Shown: one piece after another, positions 42,077-49,658 of the stretch
How positions within the stretch are numbered: position 1 is the first letter of the stretch
Layout: each line of letters opens with the position of its first letter
The notes under the pieces: generated by a model
Seen by the model: the letters and a program-made list of their open reading frames with translations, nothing else
Database searches by the model: none
What the model was told of the DNA's origin: nothing
Position numbers and translations under genes: made by a program
Assembly: GCA_965261455.1 (NCBI GenBank)
Contig: OZ253453.1
Span: 3,348,001 to 3,412,000 of the forward strand
Reading direction: 5' to 3'
DNA length: 64,000 nucleotides
From: DAOUKH01 sp965261455
GTDB taxonomy: Bacteria; Chloroflexota; Dehalococcoidia; SHYB01

Positions 42077-43252
42077 ATGGACTTCCGCTTTACCCCAGAA
42101 CAAGAGGCCTACGCCGACGACCTTCGCGCCTTCTTCGAGGAGAAGATGGCCGCTGAGGGCGTCAAGGACCAGCGCGACCCGACCCAGATGTACCGCTGGA
42201 GCATCGACTTCGAGCGGAAGATGCGCCGCGAGACCGGCGAGGCCGGACACCTCGGCGTCGCCTGGCCCGAGAAGTACGGCGGGCGCGGCAAGGACATGGT
42301 CCATCAGGCCATCCTCGGCTACGAGGCCGCCTACGCCGACGCTCCCGCCTTCGACATGGGCGTCTCCTTTGTCGCCGCGCCGCTCATGCTCTTCGGCTCC
42401 GAGGAGCAGAAGGCCTTCCACCTCCCCAAGATTCTCAGCGGCGAGGCCCGCTACTGCCTCGGCTACTCCGAGCCCGGCGCCGGCAGCGACCTCGCCTCGC
42501 TCCAGACCTCCGCCGTGCAGGACGGCGACGAGTTCGTGATCAACGGCCAGAAGATCTTCACCACCCAAGGCCACGACGCCGACTACTGCTGGCTCGCCGC
42601 CCGTACCGACCCCGAGGCCCCCAAGCACAAGGGCGTCAGCGTCATCCTCATGGACATGAAGAGCCCCGGCGTCACCGTCCGCCCCCTCTGGACGATGGCG
42701 AAGTGGCGACATAACGAGGTCTTCTTCGACAACGTCCGTGTCCCCAAGACCGACCTCGTCGGCGAGTTGCACCGCGGCTGGTATCAGGTCGCCGCCGCCC
42801 TCGACGTCGAACGCTCCAGCTTCCCCGCCTATGGCGAGGCGCGCCGCTGGGTCGAGGCGCTCGTCAAGTACTGCAAGACCCACTGGCGCGACGGCAAACC
42901 GCTCAGCCAAGACCCCGTCATCCGTCAGAAGCTCGCGCGGCTCGCCACGCATGTCGCCGCGGGCTACCGACTCTCGATGCGGGTAGCCTGGCTCCAGAGC
43001 CGGGGCGACGCGCCCAACTACGAAGCCTCCGTCACCAAGGTCTACGGCTCCGAGCTCCGCAAGCGCATCGCCAACACCGGCTACCAGATACTGGGACACT
43101 ACGGCAACCTCGAGGAAGGCTCGCCCCACGCCCAGGCGGACGGCGTCTTCTTCTTCCAGGCGCTGACTTACTTCACTGGCACCATCGGCGCCGGCGCCAA
43201 CGAAATCCAGCGGAATATCATCGCCCAGCGCGGTCTGGGCATGCCCCGCTAG
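42077..43252 (+). CDS. acyl-CoA dehydrogenase, catalytic-type subunit
   Basis: 391 residues from the ATG at 42077 (MDFRFTPEQEAYADDLRAFF); the open frame upstream to 41984 passes through the promoter. Landmarks: LGVAWPEKYGGRGKDM, LGYSEPGAGSDLASLQ, INGQKIFTTQGHDADYCWLA, and C-terminal AGANEIQRNIIAQRGLGMPR. As in the other homologues here the residue before the G-ANEIQ block is Ala rather than the usual catalytic Glu. It is followed by a small YHS-like gene and a second, degenerate acyl-CoA dehydrogenase, an order reminiscent of the FadE26-27/28-29 heteromeric enzymes of actinobacteria. Confidence 0.9.
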   Translation: MDFRFTPEQEAYADDLRAFFEEKMAAEGVKDQRDPTQMYRWSIDFERKMRRETGEAGHLGVAWPEKYGGRGKDMVHQAILGYEAAYADAPAFDMGVSFVAAPLMLFGSEEQKAFHLPKILSGEARYCLGYSEPGAGSDLASLQTSAVQDGDEFVINGQKIFTTQGHDADYCWLAARTDPEAPKHKGVSVILMDMKSPGVTVRPLWTMAKWRHNEVFFDNVRVPKTDLVGELHRGWYQVAAALDVERSSFPAYGEARRWVEALVKYCKTHWRDGKPLSQDPVIRQKLARLATHVAAGYRLSMRVAWLQSRGDAPNYEASVTKVYGSELRKRIANTGYQILGHYGNLEEGSPHAQADGVFFFQALTYFTGTIGAGANEIQRNIIAQRGLGMPR

Positions 43253-43278
43253 CGACCCCAGAGAGAGGAGCGCCTGCG

Positions 43279-43470
43279 ATGCAGCGAGACCCCGTTTCCG
43301 GCGAGACCCTGACCGACCAGGAGGTCGACGAGGTCGATCGCGGCGAGTCGCGCTACGCGACGAAGTTCCTCTATGACGGACGGTGGTACTACTTCACCGG
43401 CATCCTCAACCGCACCCGGTTCATCGGCAGCCCCGCGGCCTACGCCCACTCAGCCGAAGAGGACCGCTAG
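43279..43470 (+). CDS. small YHS-like protein lacking metal-binding cysteines
   Basis: 63 residues. GAGGAG precedes the ATG. The pattern DPVSGETLTDQEVDEV ... LYDGRWYYFTGILNRTRFIGSPAAY follows the YHS domain (DPVCGM, then YxGxxYYFCSxxCxxxFxxxPxxY) with every Cys replaced. It sits exactly between two acyl-CoA dehydrogenase subunits with gaps of 26 and 23 bp, so it is cotranscribed. Function unknown; loss of the metal ligands suggests a structural or assembly role. Confidence 0.72.
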   Translation: MQRDPVSGETLTDQEVDEVDRGESRYATKFLYDGRWYYFTGILNRTRFIGSPAAYAHSAEEDR

Positions 43471-43493
43471 CCCGGCCGCCCAAGGAGCGAAGC

Positions 43494-44627
43494 ATGGACC
43501 TCGGATTCAGCGAGGCGCAGGAAGCCTTCCGCGAGGAACTGCAGGCCTTCATGGCCGCCGAGTGCGACCGCAGGCTCGTCCGCGACCTCGAAGAGAGCGA
43601 CCTCGGCTACTCCCCTGACATGTGGCGCGCCATGGCCGGCCGGGGCTGGCTCGGGCTCATCTTCCCCGAGCGTTACGGCGGCGGCGGGCGCGCTTGGACC
43701 GACCTCGTCGTCCTCATGGAGGAGATCGGGCGCCAACCCTGCCCCGTCCCCTACCAGACGGGCGTCCTGCAAAGCGGCCTGGCGCTTCTTGAGTTGGGGA
43801 CGGAGGCGCAGAAAGCTGAATACCTCCCCCGCATCCTGGACGGCGGCCTGCAGTTCCGCTTCTGCCTCACCGAGCCCAGCGCCTCCTACGACGCCGGCGG
43901 CGTCGAGGTCCGCGCCCTCCCCCGCGGCGAAGACTGGTCCCTCAACGGCACCAAGCTCTTCATCCAGTACGGCGCATCCGCCGACTACTACCTCGTCGCC
44001 GCCAGGACCCGCGACTCCGAAGACCCCGCCGACGGCGTCTCGCTCTTCCTCGTCGACGCCGCCTCGCCCGGCATCGGCCTCACCCCGCTCGTCACCATGG
44101 CCGAAGACAAGCAGACCGAGATCGTCTTCAACCAGACGATGGTCCCCGGGACGCGGCTCGTCGGCCCCCTCCACGGCGCCTGGCCCGCCATTCGGAAGAT
44201 CCTCGACCTCTCGACCGTCGCCCTCTGCGCCGAGATGTCCGGCGGCATGCAGGCCGCCCTCGACTACGCCGTCGAGTACTCCAAGATACGCATACAGTTC
44301 GGGCGGCCCATCGGCAGCTTCCAGGCCATCCAGCACCACGCCGCCAACATGCTCATCGAGATGGACGCCGCCCGCTACAGCGCCTACGAGGCCGCTTGGC
44401 GCGTCGACGAGGGCCTCTCCTACGAGATGGAGACCTCGATGGCGAAGGCCCTCTGCACCGAGGCCTACCAGAACGTCACCGCCACCGGCCACCAAATCCT
44501 CGGCGGCGTCGGCTTCTACAAAGAGCTCGACATGCAGCTCTGGTACCGCCGCGCCAAGTCCGCCGAAGCCTTCTTCGGCGACGCCGAATACCACCACGAG
44601 CGCATAGCCCAGCTCATGGGCCTATAA
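43494..44627 (+). CDS. acyl-CoA dehydrogenase, small/degenerate subunit
   Basis: 377 residues from the ATG at 43494 with AAGGAG seven bases upstream. N-terminus MDLGFSEAQEAFREELQAFM, GWLGLIFPERYGGGGRAWTD, FCLTEPSASYDAGG, and C-terminal YKELDMQLWYRRAKSAEAFFGDAEYHHE (quoted in part). The C-terminal GTSEIQRN-type block is absent and the FAD-phosphate contacts are weak, as in the non-catalytic FadE subunits of alpha2beta2 acyl-CoA dehydrogenases. It probably pairs with the product of 42077-43252. Confidence 0.87.
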   Translation: MDLGFSEAQEAFREELQAFMAAECDRRLVRDLEESDLGYSPDMWRAMAGRGWLGLIFPERYGGGGRAWTDLVVLMEEIGRQPCPVPYQTGVLQSGLALLELGTEAQKAEYLPRILDGGLQFRFCLTEPSASYDAGGVEVRALPRGEDWSLNGTKLFIQYGASADYYLVAARTRDSEDPADGVSLFLVDAASPGIGLTPLVTMAEDKQTEIVFNQTMVPGTRLVGPLHGAWPAIRKILDLSTVALCAEMSGGMQAALDYAVEYSKIRIQFGRPIGSFQAIQHHAANMLIEMDAARYSAYEAAWRVDEGLSYEMETSMAKALCTEAYQNVTATGHQILGGVGFYKELDMQLWYRRAKSAEAFFGDAEYHHERIAQLMGL

Positions 44628-44696
44628 TTCTTACGGTGCAGCGGGCGCCGGATCCCGTCCAGAGGAGGCGGAGCCACCAGCGGGGGAGGTTAGACC

Positions 44697-45668
44697 ATGG
44701 CGACGAAAGAACTGCGCAACCGTGTTGACGACCAGTGGCGCCAGCAAGCTTCTTTGTGGGGTCAGGAAAACCACGACCGCGAGCGCAAGCTGATTTACGA
44801 CTTTCTGGACCAAGATGAAAACATCATGGGGCTGGTGGGCTGTACCTGGGGGCCCATTTCGGCATTCGAAGAGGACGCCGGATTCGTGCTGCGGCAGCAA
44901 CGGCTGAAGGGTGCCGCCATAGCCACCGACCTCAGCGTCTACTTGGTGTCCCACAAGGGTTTCAGCAAACTCGTGACTCAGATGTCATTGCCCAGCATCA
45001 CGGCAGTGGAACACGCCAACGGAATAGTGACCGTGGCCGGTGATGCTATCCACAATTGGGCCGGGATGGCACAAGACGACCCTTTCCAAATCCGGGATGT
45101 TCACCGTGGCTGGGGCGCCCGCTTCGCCCAATCTGTGCAGGGGCTCCAGGCCGCGCCTCCCTCAACCGTCACTCCGCCCTCCGCCGATCAATACCTGGGA
45201 ATGAGCAAAGCCGAACGCATCGACGCTCAGTGGCAGGACCGTTCGCCAATGCCCGATCTCAACAAGTACGGCAGAGCACGCAAGACGCTCCACGATATCC
45301 TCGATGACGACGAGGACATTGAGTACTGGATGGGCGGCCGCTGGGGTTTGCCCGACGACTTCCGGTCCTACCTTGGGAGGCAGAACACAGGGCACGAGGG
45401 TATCGCCGTCGCTACCGACCGCCGCGTCCTTCTGTTGGGGAGTGGTCTGCTTGGCCCCAAGGTAGAACTGCCCTACGACCGCATCGATGACGTGGGGTAC
45501 AACGACGGGATGATCACCTCCGGCGTCGAGTTCCTGGGCAGTACAATCGAACCCTACAGTTTCTACTTCGACCATAACAACAAGGCTGGCGTCAAAGGCC
45601 AGGCCCGGCGTCTTCTCGATTGCGTCCAGCAGCGTCTGGCCGCTCCTCCCGAGGCCGACGCTGATTAG
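44697..45668 (+). CDS. tandem bacterial PH-like domain protein
   Basis: 323 residues with an internal duplication. Each half begins with a polar helix (LRNRVDDQWRQQ, AERIDAQWQDRS), then a short helix containing IYDFLDQDENIMGLVG or LHDILDDDEDIEYWMG, then a beta-rich part: AAIATDLSVYLVS...LPSITAVEHANGIVTVAG in the first and IAVATDRRVLLLGSG...LPYDRIDDVGYNDG in the second. This is the pattern of bacterial PH (bPH_2, YokE-like) domains. No transmembrane segment. Follows the acyl-CoA dehydrogenase genes by 69 bp but need not be functionally linked. Confidence 0.73.
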   Translation: MATKELRNRVDDQWRQQASLWGQENHDRERKLIYDFLDQDENIMGLVGCTWGPISAFEEDAGFVLRQQRLKGAAIATDLSVYLVSHKGFSKLVTQMSLPSITAVEHANGIVTVAGDAIHNWAGMAQDDPFQIRDVHRGWGARFAQSVQGLQAAPPSTVTPPSADQYLGMSKAERIDAQWQDRSPMPDLNKYGRARKTLHDILDDDEDIEYWMGGRWGLPDDFRSYLGRQNTGHEGIAVATDRRVLLLGSGLLGPKVELPYDRIDDVGYNDGMITSGVEFLGSTIEPYSFYFDHNNKAGVKGQARRLLDCVQQRLAAPPEADAD

Positions 45669-45689
45669 CCCCCCGTCCCACCCGGCCGA

Positions 45690-45836
45690 CGCTCCCTCCG
45701 ACCTTTCCCCCTCTGGGGGAAACTGAAAGAGGGCGCGCGCCTGCGGCGCCCCCCCATCCGTCATTCCCGCGCAAGCGGGAATCCATCCCATCCCGTAGGG
45801 GCGCCCCTAGTGGGCGCCCGTTCCCGCAGCGCGCCC
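45690..45836. repeat. three different interspersed repeats in tandem
   Basis: CCCCCTCTGGGGGAAACTGAAAGAGGG (45705-45733), CGTCATTCCCGCGCAAGCGGGAATCCA (45759-45785; halves CATTCCCGC/GCGGGAATC) and CCCGTAGGGGCGCCCCTAGTGGGCGCCCG (45792-45820). The CGTCATTCCCGCG type is a widespread bacterial intergenic repeat. The cluster ends just short of the SDR stop codon. Confidence 0.82.
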
Positions 45837-46700
45837 CTACCCGCCTTCCTCCATCGCCCGCGTGAAGAACGACGCCGAGCTCGGGTCGGGGTCGTCCCCC
45901 TGCGGCATCGAGAAGGGGAACTTCGACGTCGCGCCGCCGTCAACGACCAGCGTATGCCCCGACACCCCGCTCGAAAGGTCCGACAGCAGGAATAGCAGCC
46001 CCGACGCGATCTCCGTGGGGTCGAGGGCGCGGCGGATCGGTGTCGTGGCCGCCGCCTGCTTGTTGCGCGCCTCCTCCGTCGTCGCCGCCATCGTGCGCGG
46101 CGTGATCACCGACCCCGGCGCAAGGTTGTTAACCCGGATCCCGTAGCCGCCGAACTCGATCGCCATCGTCCGAGACAAGGCCATCACGCCGGCCTTGGCC
46201 GCGCCATAGGCTCCGTGCAGCGGCGCGCCGCCCCAACCGCTCACCGACGACAGGCTCGCGATGCTGCCCGCGATCCCCTTCCGCCGCATGTGGTTGGCGA
46301 CCGCTTGGATGATGAGGAACTGGTACTTCAGATTGCGGCTGAACACGGCGTCCCATTCCGCCTCGCCGTAGTTGAATAGGTCGTTCCACTCCGAGGCGCT
46401 CGTCATGCCGCCGATGATGTTCGCCAGACAGTGGATCTCGCCGAACGCGCGCTCCGCCTCCGCCACGACCTGCTCCGCGCCAGCCTTCGTCTCGACGTTC
46501 GCCACGACCCCGAGCGCCTGGACGCCGAGCTCCCGCACCTGCGCCACCGTCTCTCCCACCCGCGCGCCGTCGATGTCCACCGCCACGATGTTCGCGCCCG
46601 CCTCCGCCAACGTCTTCGAGGTCGCCGTGCCGATGCCGCCGCCGCCCGCGCCGCACACGATCGCGTTCTTGCCGTCCAGCCGAATCCGTTCCACTACCAT
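45837..46700 (-). CDS. short-chain dehydrogenase/reductase
   Basis: 287 residues, classical SDR. Cofactor loop CGAGGGGIGTATSKTLA with Asp in VDIDGARVG, which suggests NAD(H); active-site Ser and the YGAAK motif in LSSVSGWGGAPLHGAYGAAKAG (quoted in part); C-terminal SGHTLVVDGGATSKFP. The start at 46700 is preceded by GGAGG. It is divergent from the hydroxyacid dehydrogenase; both may share the region around 46720-46750. Substrate unknown. Confidence 0.9.
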   Translation of the reverse strand: MVVERIRLDGKNAIVCGAGGGGIGTATSKTLAEAGANIVAVDIDGARVGETVAQVRELGVQALGVVANVETKAGAEQVVAEAERAFGEIHCLANIIGGMTSASEWNDLFNYGEAEWDAVFSRNLKYQFLIIQAVANHMRRKGIAGSIASLSSVSGWGGAPLHGAYGAAKAGVMALSRTMAIEFGGYGIRVNNLAPGSVITPRTMAATTEEARNKQAAATTPIRRALDPTEIASGLLFLLSDLSSGVSGHTLVVDGGATSKFPFSMPQGDDPDPSSASFFTRAMEEGG

Positions 46701-46716
46701 GCCAGGCCTCCCTCTT

Positions 46717-46747
46717 TTGAGCGCCCGCATTATGCCATTGCTATAAT
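46717..46747 (+). promoter_or_regulatory. candidate promoter for the hydroxyacid dehydrogenase
   Basis: Perfect -10 TATAAT at 46742-46747 with a weak -35 TTGAGC 19 bp upstream. It lies in the 110-bp divergent region and points toward the gene at 46811. Confidence 0.42.
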
Positions 46748-46810
46748 CGCGGCGCATGCCGCCCCTCATGTCGGCGGACGCCCCTCATACCCGTCAAAGC
46801 GAGGCACCCG

Positions 46811-47839
46811 ATGGACAAGGTGAACGTACTCATAGCCCACTACTTCGGACGCCCCGCCGACGCCGGCACCATCGCCGCCGTCGCCCCCCGCGTTGAAGTC
46901 GCCTACGCCCCCTACGTCGACGCCCGCGCCCGCGAGATGATGCGCTCCTACCAGGCCGGCGGCACCATGACATTCGAGGGCGACCCCGAAGAGTTCGATC
47001 GCCGCATCGGCGAAGCCGAGGTGATCCTCGGCGCCGGTCTCCCCAAGAACCTCCTCGCGCTCGCCCCGAAGCTCAAATGGGTCCAGGCCTATGGCGCCGG
47101 CGTCGACTATCTCGCGGGGACCGGCCTCCTCGAGCACGGCGTCGCCCTCACCTCCTCCAGCGGCATCAACGGCCCGCCCATCGCCGAGTCCTGCCTCATG
47201 TTCATGATCATGAACGAGAAGAGCATGGTGAAACGCGTCGAGGCTCAGGCCCGCCGAGAGTGGACGCGCTACGCCAACGGCCAGCTCACCGGCAAGACCG
47301 TCGGCATCGTCGGCCCCGGCAGCATCGGCGGCGGAGTCGCCAAACGCGCCGCCGCCTGCGACATGCGCGTCCTTGCCGCCCGCCGTACCTACGTCCCCGG
47401 CCAGGCTGTCCCCAACGTCGACGAGGTCTTCCCCTCTACCCGCGTGAACGAAATGCTCGCCCAGTGCGACTACGTGGTCGTCGCCGTCAGCCTCACCGAG
47501 GAGACCCGCGGCATGATCGGCAAGGCCCAGTTCGACGCGATGAAGCCGGGCGCCTTCTTCATCAACGTCTCGCGCGGCGCGGTCGTCGACGAGGCGCCGC
47601 TCCTCGACGCCCTCAAGACCGGCCGCCTCGGCGGCGCGGCCCTCGACGTCTTCGCCCAGGAGCCCCTGCCCGCCGACAGCGAGTTCTGGGGCCTCTCCAA
47701 CGTGATCGTGACCCCCCACAACACCGGCGGCCTCAAAGACCACGCCGACCGAGCCACCCAATTCTTCTGCGAGAACCTCCGCCGCTACCTCGACGGAACC
47801 CCCCTCGAAAACCAAGTCGACCCCGTCAAAGGCTACTAG
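46811..47839 (+). CDS. D-isomer-specific 2-hydroxyacid dehydrogenase
   Basis: 342 residues, NAD(P)-dependent reduction of 2-oxoacids. Rossmann loop TVGIVGPGSIGGGVAKRAAA; catalytic Arg in NVSRGAVVDEAPLLDAL, Glu in VFAQEPLPADS and His in VIVTPHNTGG. An N-terminal insertion containing SYQAGGTMTFEGDPEE is not usual, and the substrate-specificity loop reads WVQAYGAGVDYL. Glyoxylate/hydroxypyruvate, phosphoglycerate and lactate types cannot be told apart here. The neighbouring gene is a divergent SDR. Confidence 0.91.
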   Translation: MDKVNVLIAHYFGRPADAGTIAAVAPRVEVAYAPYVDARAREMMRSYQAGGTMTFEGDPEEFDRRIGEAEVILGAGLPKNLLALAPKLKWVQAYGAGVDYLAGTGLLEHGVALTSSSGINGPPIAESCLMFMIMNEKSMVKRVEAQARREWTRYANGQLTGKTVGIVGPGSIGGGVAKRAAACDMRVLAARRTYVPGQAVPNVDEVFPSTRVNEMLAQCDYVVVAVSLTEETRGMIGKAQFDAMKPGAFFINVSRGAVVDEAPLLDALKTGRLGGAALDVFAQEPLPADSEFWGLSNVIVTPHNTGGLKDHADRATQFFCENLRRYLDGTPLENQVDPVKGY

Positions 47840-47874
47840 CCACCGTCGAGACCCGGACCGGCCTTCAGCGGGCG

Positions 47875-48723
47875 CTAGCCCGTGTCGACCTCGATTTCGA
47901 TGCGGCAGTGGTCGCTGGGCCCCCACTCCTCCACGCCGTTCAACGCCCGTACCCGCACCGCATCCTTGATCTCCTCGGACGCGAACACGAAGTCCAACTG
48001 CCGCTTCGCATTCTGCGGGACCTTCTGTGCGATCGTGTAGTAGGTAGGAACGTTGTGACTACCCTCGGGCAACTCCCTTGGCCACGGTTCCGCCTGCCTG
48101 CCGCCCGCTGAAGACTGCGGGCCGACAAAGGGAAGCCCGATAGCCTCCATTCGGTCGAAGACCGTCGCGTAGCGCGCCTTGGCGTACGGGTCGCCATGCT
48201 CACCATAGCCGTATAGGAGGTTAAGGTCGCCGGCGGCAATGATGCGCTTCCGTGGCGCTGGATGGCCGCGCTCTCTGCCGATGAGCCGCTCTAGGTCGGA
48301 GATGATGCGGTGCCCGTCACCATCCGCCCAGATTGGACGCTTTGTCTTGGGAAGCTCGGGGTGTTCCACTGGTCTTTCCCACGCCCCGTACATCGAGACG
48401 ACAACAAGCGGCTCGCCACCATTCGGTGTCACGATGGCGGCGGCGATGGTGCCGCGCCGGCTCACGGCGAGGTCGCCCCCACCCGCATCAGAGATGGACT
48501 TCGCTTCGAGCCATTCCACCTGAACGTGGTCCGACAGCTTGACCACCGACGCTCTCCACGCCACGTCGGTCTTCCATGGGCCGGGATCGATCTCGACTTT
48601 CTTGGGCAGGTCAGAAGGAGGTCGGCAGGCCTCCTGCAACAGGGCAATGTCCGCGTCTATTGCCATCAGCGCACGCCATGAGGCGCGTTTATGGCCGATA
48701 TTCCAGGAAACGATCTTGAGCAT
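47875..48723 (-). CDS. endonuclease/exonuclease/phosphatase (EEP) superfamily protein
   Basis: 282 residues. EEP motifs in order: MLKIVSWNIGHKRA (Asn), ALLQEACRPP (Glu), VVVSMYGAWE, IIAAGDLNLLYGYG (Asp/Asn), RQLDFVFASEE and WGPSDHCRIEIEV (Asp/His). All catalytic residues are present. No signal peptide, so an intracellular nuclease or phosphatase. Less GC-rich than its neighbours, which hints at acquisition. The nearest gene on the same strand is the unknown 231-residue protein. Confidence 0.85.
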   Translation of the reverse strand: MLKIVSWNIGHKRASWRALMAIDADIALLQEACRPPSDLPKKVEIDPGPWKTDVAWRASVVKLSDHVQVEWLEAKSISDAGGGDLAVSRRGTIAAAIVTPNGGEPLVVVSMYGAWERPVEHPELPKTKRPIWADGDGHRIISDLERLIGRERGHPAPRKRIIAAGDLNLLYGYGEHGDPYAKARYATVFDRMEAIGLPFVGPQSSAGGRQAEPWPRELPEGSHNVPTYYTIAQKVPQNAKRQLDFVFASEEIKDAVRVRALNGVEEWGPSDHCRIEIEVDTG

Positions 48724-48771
48724 GGGGCGATGATCTCCCGGACCGCCCGCCCCCGCAACCGACAGCGGGGT

Positions 48772-49467
48772 CTACCCGCGCGCGGCGGCGAGCTCCTGAA
48801 GCAGCAGCAGACCCTTCTTCGTGTCCGACGCAACGCGCGCCTTGTCGCAGTGGTCGATGCGGTACTTGAAGAGCCAGTAGGTGAACTCGTTGAGCTCCGC
48901 GATGTCCATCGAGTCGGGGACGGGGACCTCGCGCGACTCGGCGTACGCCCGCAGGAGGTCCCGCCGGGGCTTGCCGTAGATGCGCTGGTGGGCTAGGTCG
49001 TCGAGCTTCGAGTCGTCGGCCTTCCCCATGCCGTAGCGCGACTTGCGAATCTCGCGCTCGACGGCGAGTAGGATCGCCTCCTCGACGCGCACACCGTACC
49101 AGAAGTTCGTCGCCGCGCTGTGCTTCACCGCGCCGAGCGCTGTCCGCAAGTCCTCATCGCTGACGGGGCGCGGCGTCTCGCCCTGAAAGAGAAAGCGGTC
49201 GCGCTCAGCCGGCGGCAGACAGTCGTAGGCGGTGAGGACGATCCGCTCGGCCAGCAGGCGCCAGTCGAACGCCTCCTCTGCCACCAGGTAGCGGTACTCC
49301 CGCCCGTCCACCGACTCCACGGCCAGCGTCCACTCCGCGATGGCGTCGAGGAGCGCGTCAGTCCAGTCGCCGCCGGCCTTCACTGACTCCCGAAAACGGC
49401 GCAGCGTCTCCTCCGTCCCGCTCTCCAGGACGTCGGCGTGCGGCGTGGCGGTCTCTACCTGCGGCAT
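48772..49467 (-). CDS. conserved-looking protein of unknown function
   Basis: 231 residues, largely helical and soluble. I do not recognise a domain. Visible segments are ETLRRFRESVKAGGDWTDALLDAI, a Trp/Tyr-rich core REYRYLVAEEAFDWRLLAER, NFWYGVRVEEAILLAVEREIRKSR, and ELNEFTYWLFKYRIDHCDKARVASDTKKG (all partial). Codon use matches the genome average, so it is probably native. Its position, upstream on the same strand of the EEP gene and 48 bp from it, allows cotranscription. Confidence 0.6.
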   Translation of the reverse strand: MPQVETATPHADVLESGTEETLRRFRESVKAGGDWTDALLDAIAEWTLAVESVDGREYRYLVAEEAFDWRLLAERIVLTAYDCLPPAERDRFLFQGETPRPVSDEDLRTALGAVKHSAATNFWYGVRVEEAILLAVEREIRKSRYGMGKADDSKLDDLAHQRIYGKPRRDLLRAYAESREVPVPDSMDIAELNEFTYWLFKYRIDHCDKARVASDTKKGLLLLQELAAARG

Positions 49468-49524
49468 CCCGCGCTAGTCTACCCGCGAGGCCGCCCCCCG
49501 CGCTACCAGCCCCCGCCCCGCCCA

Positions 49525-49610
49525 ACCGTCATTCTCGCGGAAGCAGGAATCCACTCCCCTCCTCCTTAAACCTCTCTCCCTCTGGGAGAGACTGAGAGAG
49601 GGCGGGGGGA
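49525..49610. repeat. two interspersed hairpin repeats
   Basis: CGTCATTCTCGCGGAAGCAGGAATCCA (49527-49553) and CTCTCTCCCTCTGGGAGAGACTGAGAGAGGG (49571-49602). They lie in the gap between the unknown gene and the gltX stop codon. A G9 run follows near 49642-49651. Confidence 0.8.
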
Positions 49611-49658
49611 GGTGGGGGCCGCGCGACCTTGCTGAAGCGTCGGGGGGGGGGGAGAACC

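Noticed and set aside
41963..43129. 388-codon minus-strand frame opposite the acyl-CoA dehydrogenase
   Set aside because: Shadow of the supported gene; Gly/Val/Leu-rich and without motif.
48724..48771. Short gene between the EEP protein and the unknown protein
   Set aside because: Only 48 bp; no start with a ribosome binding site.
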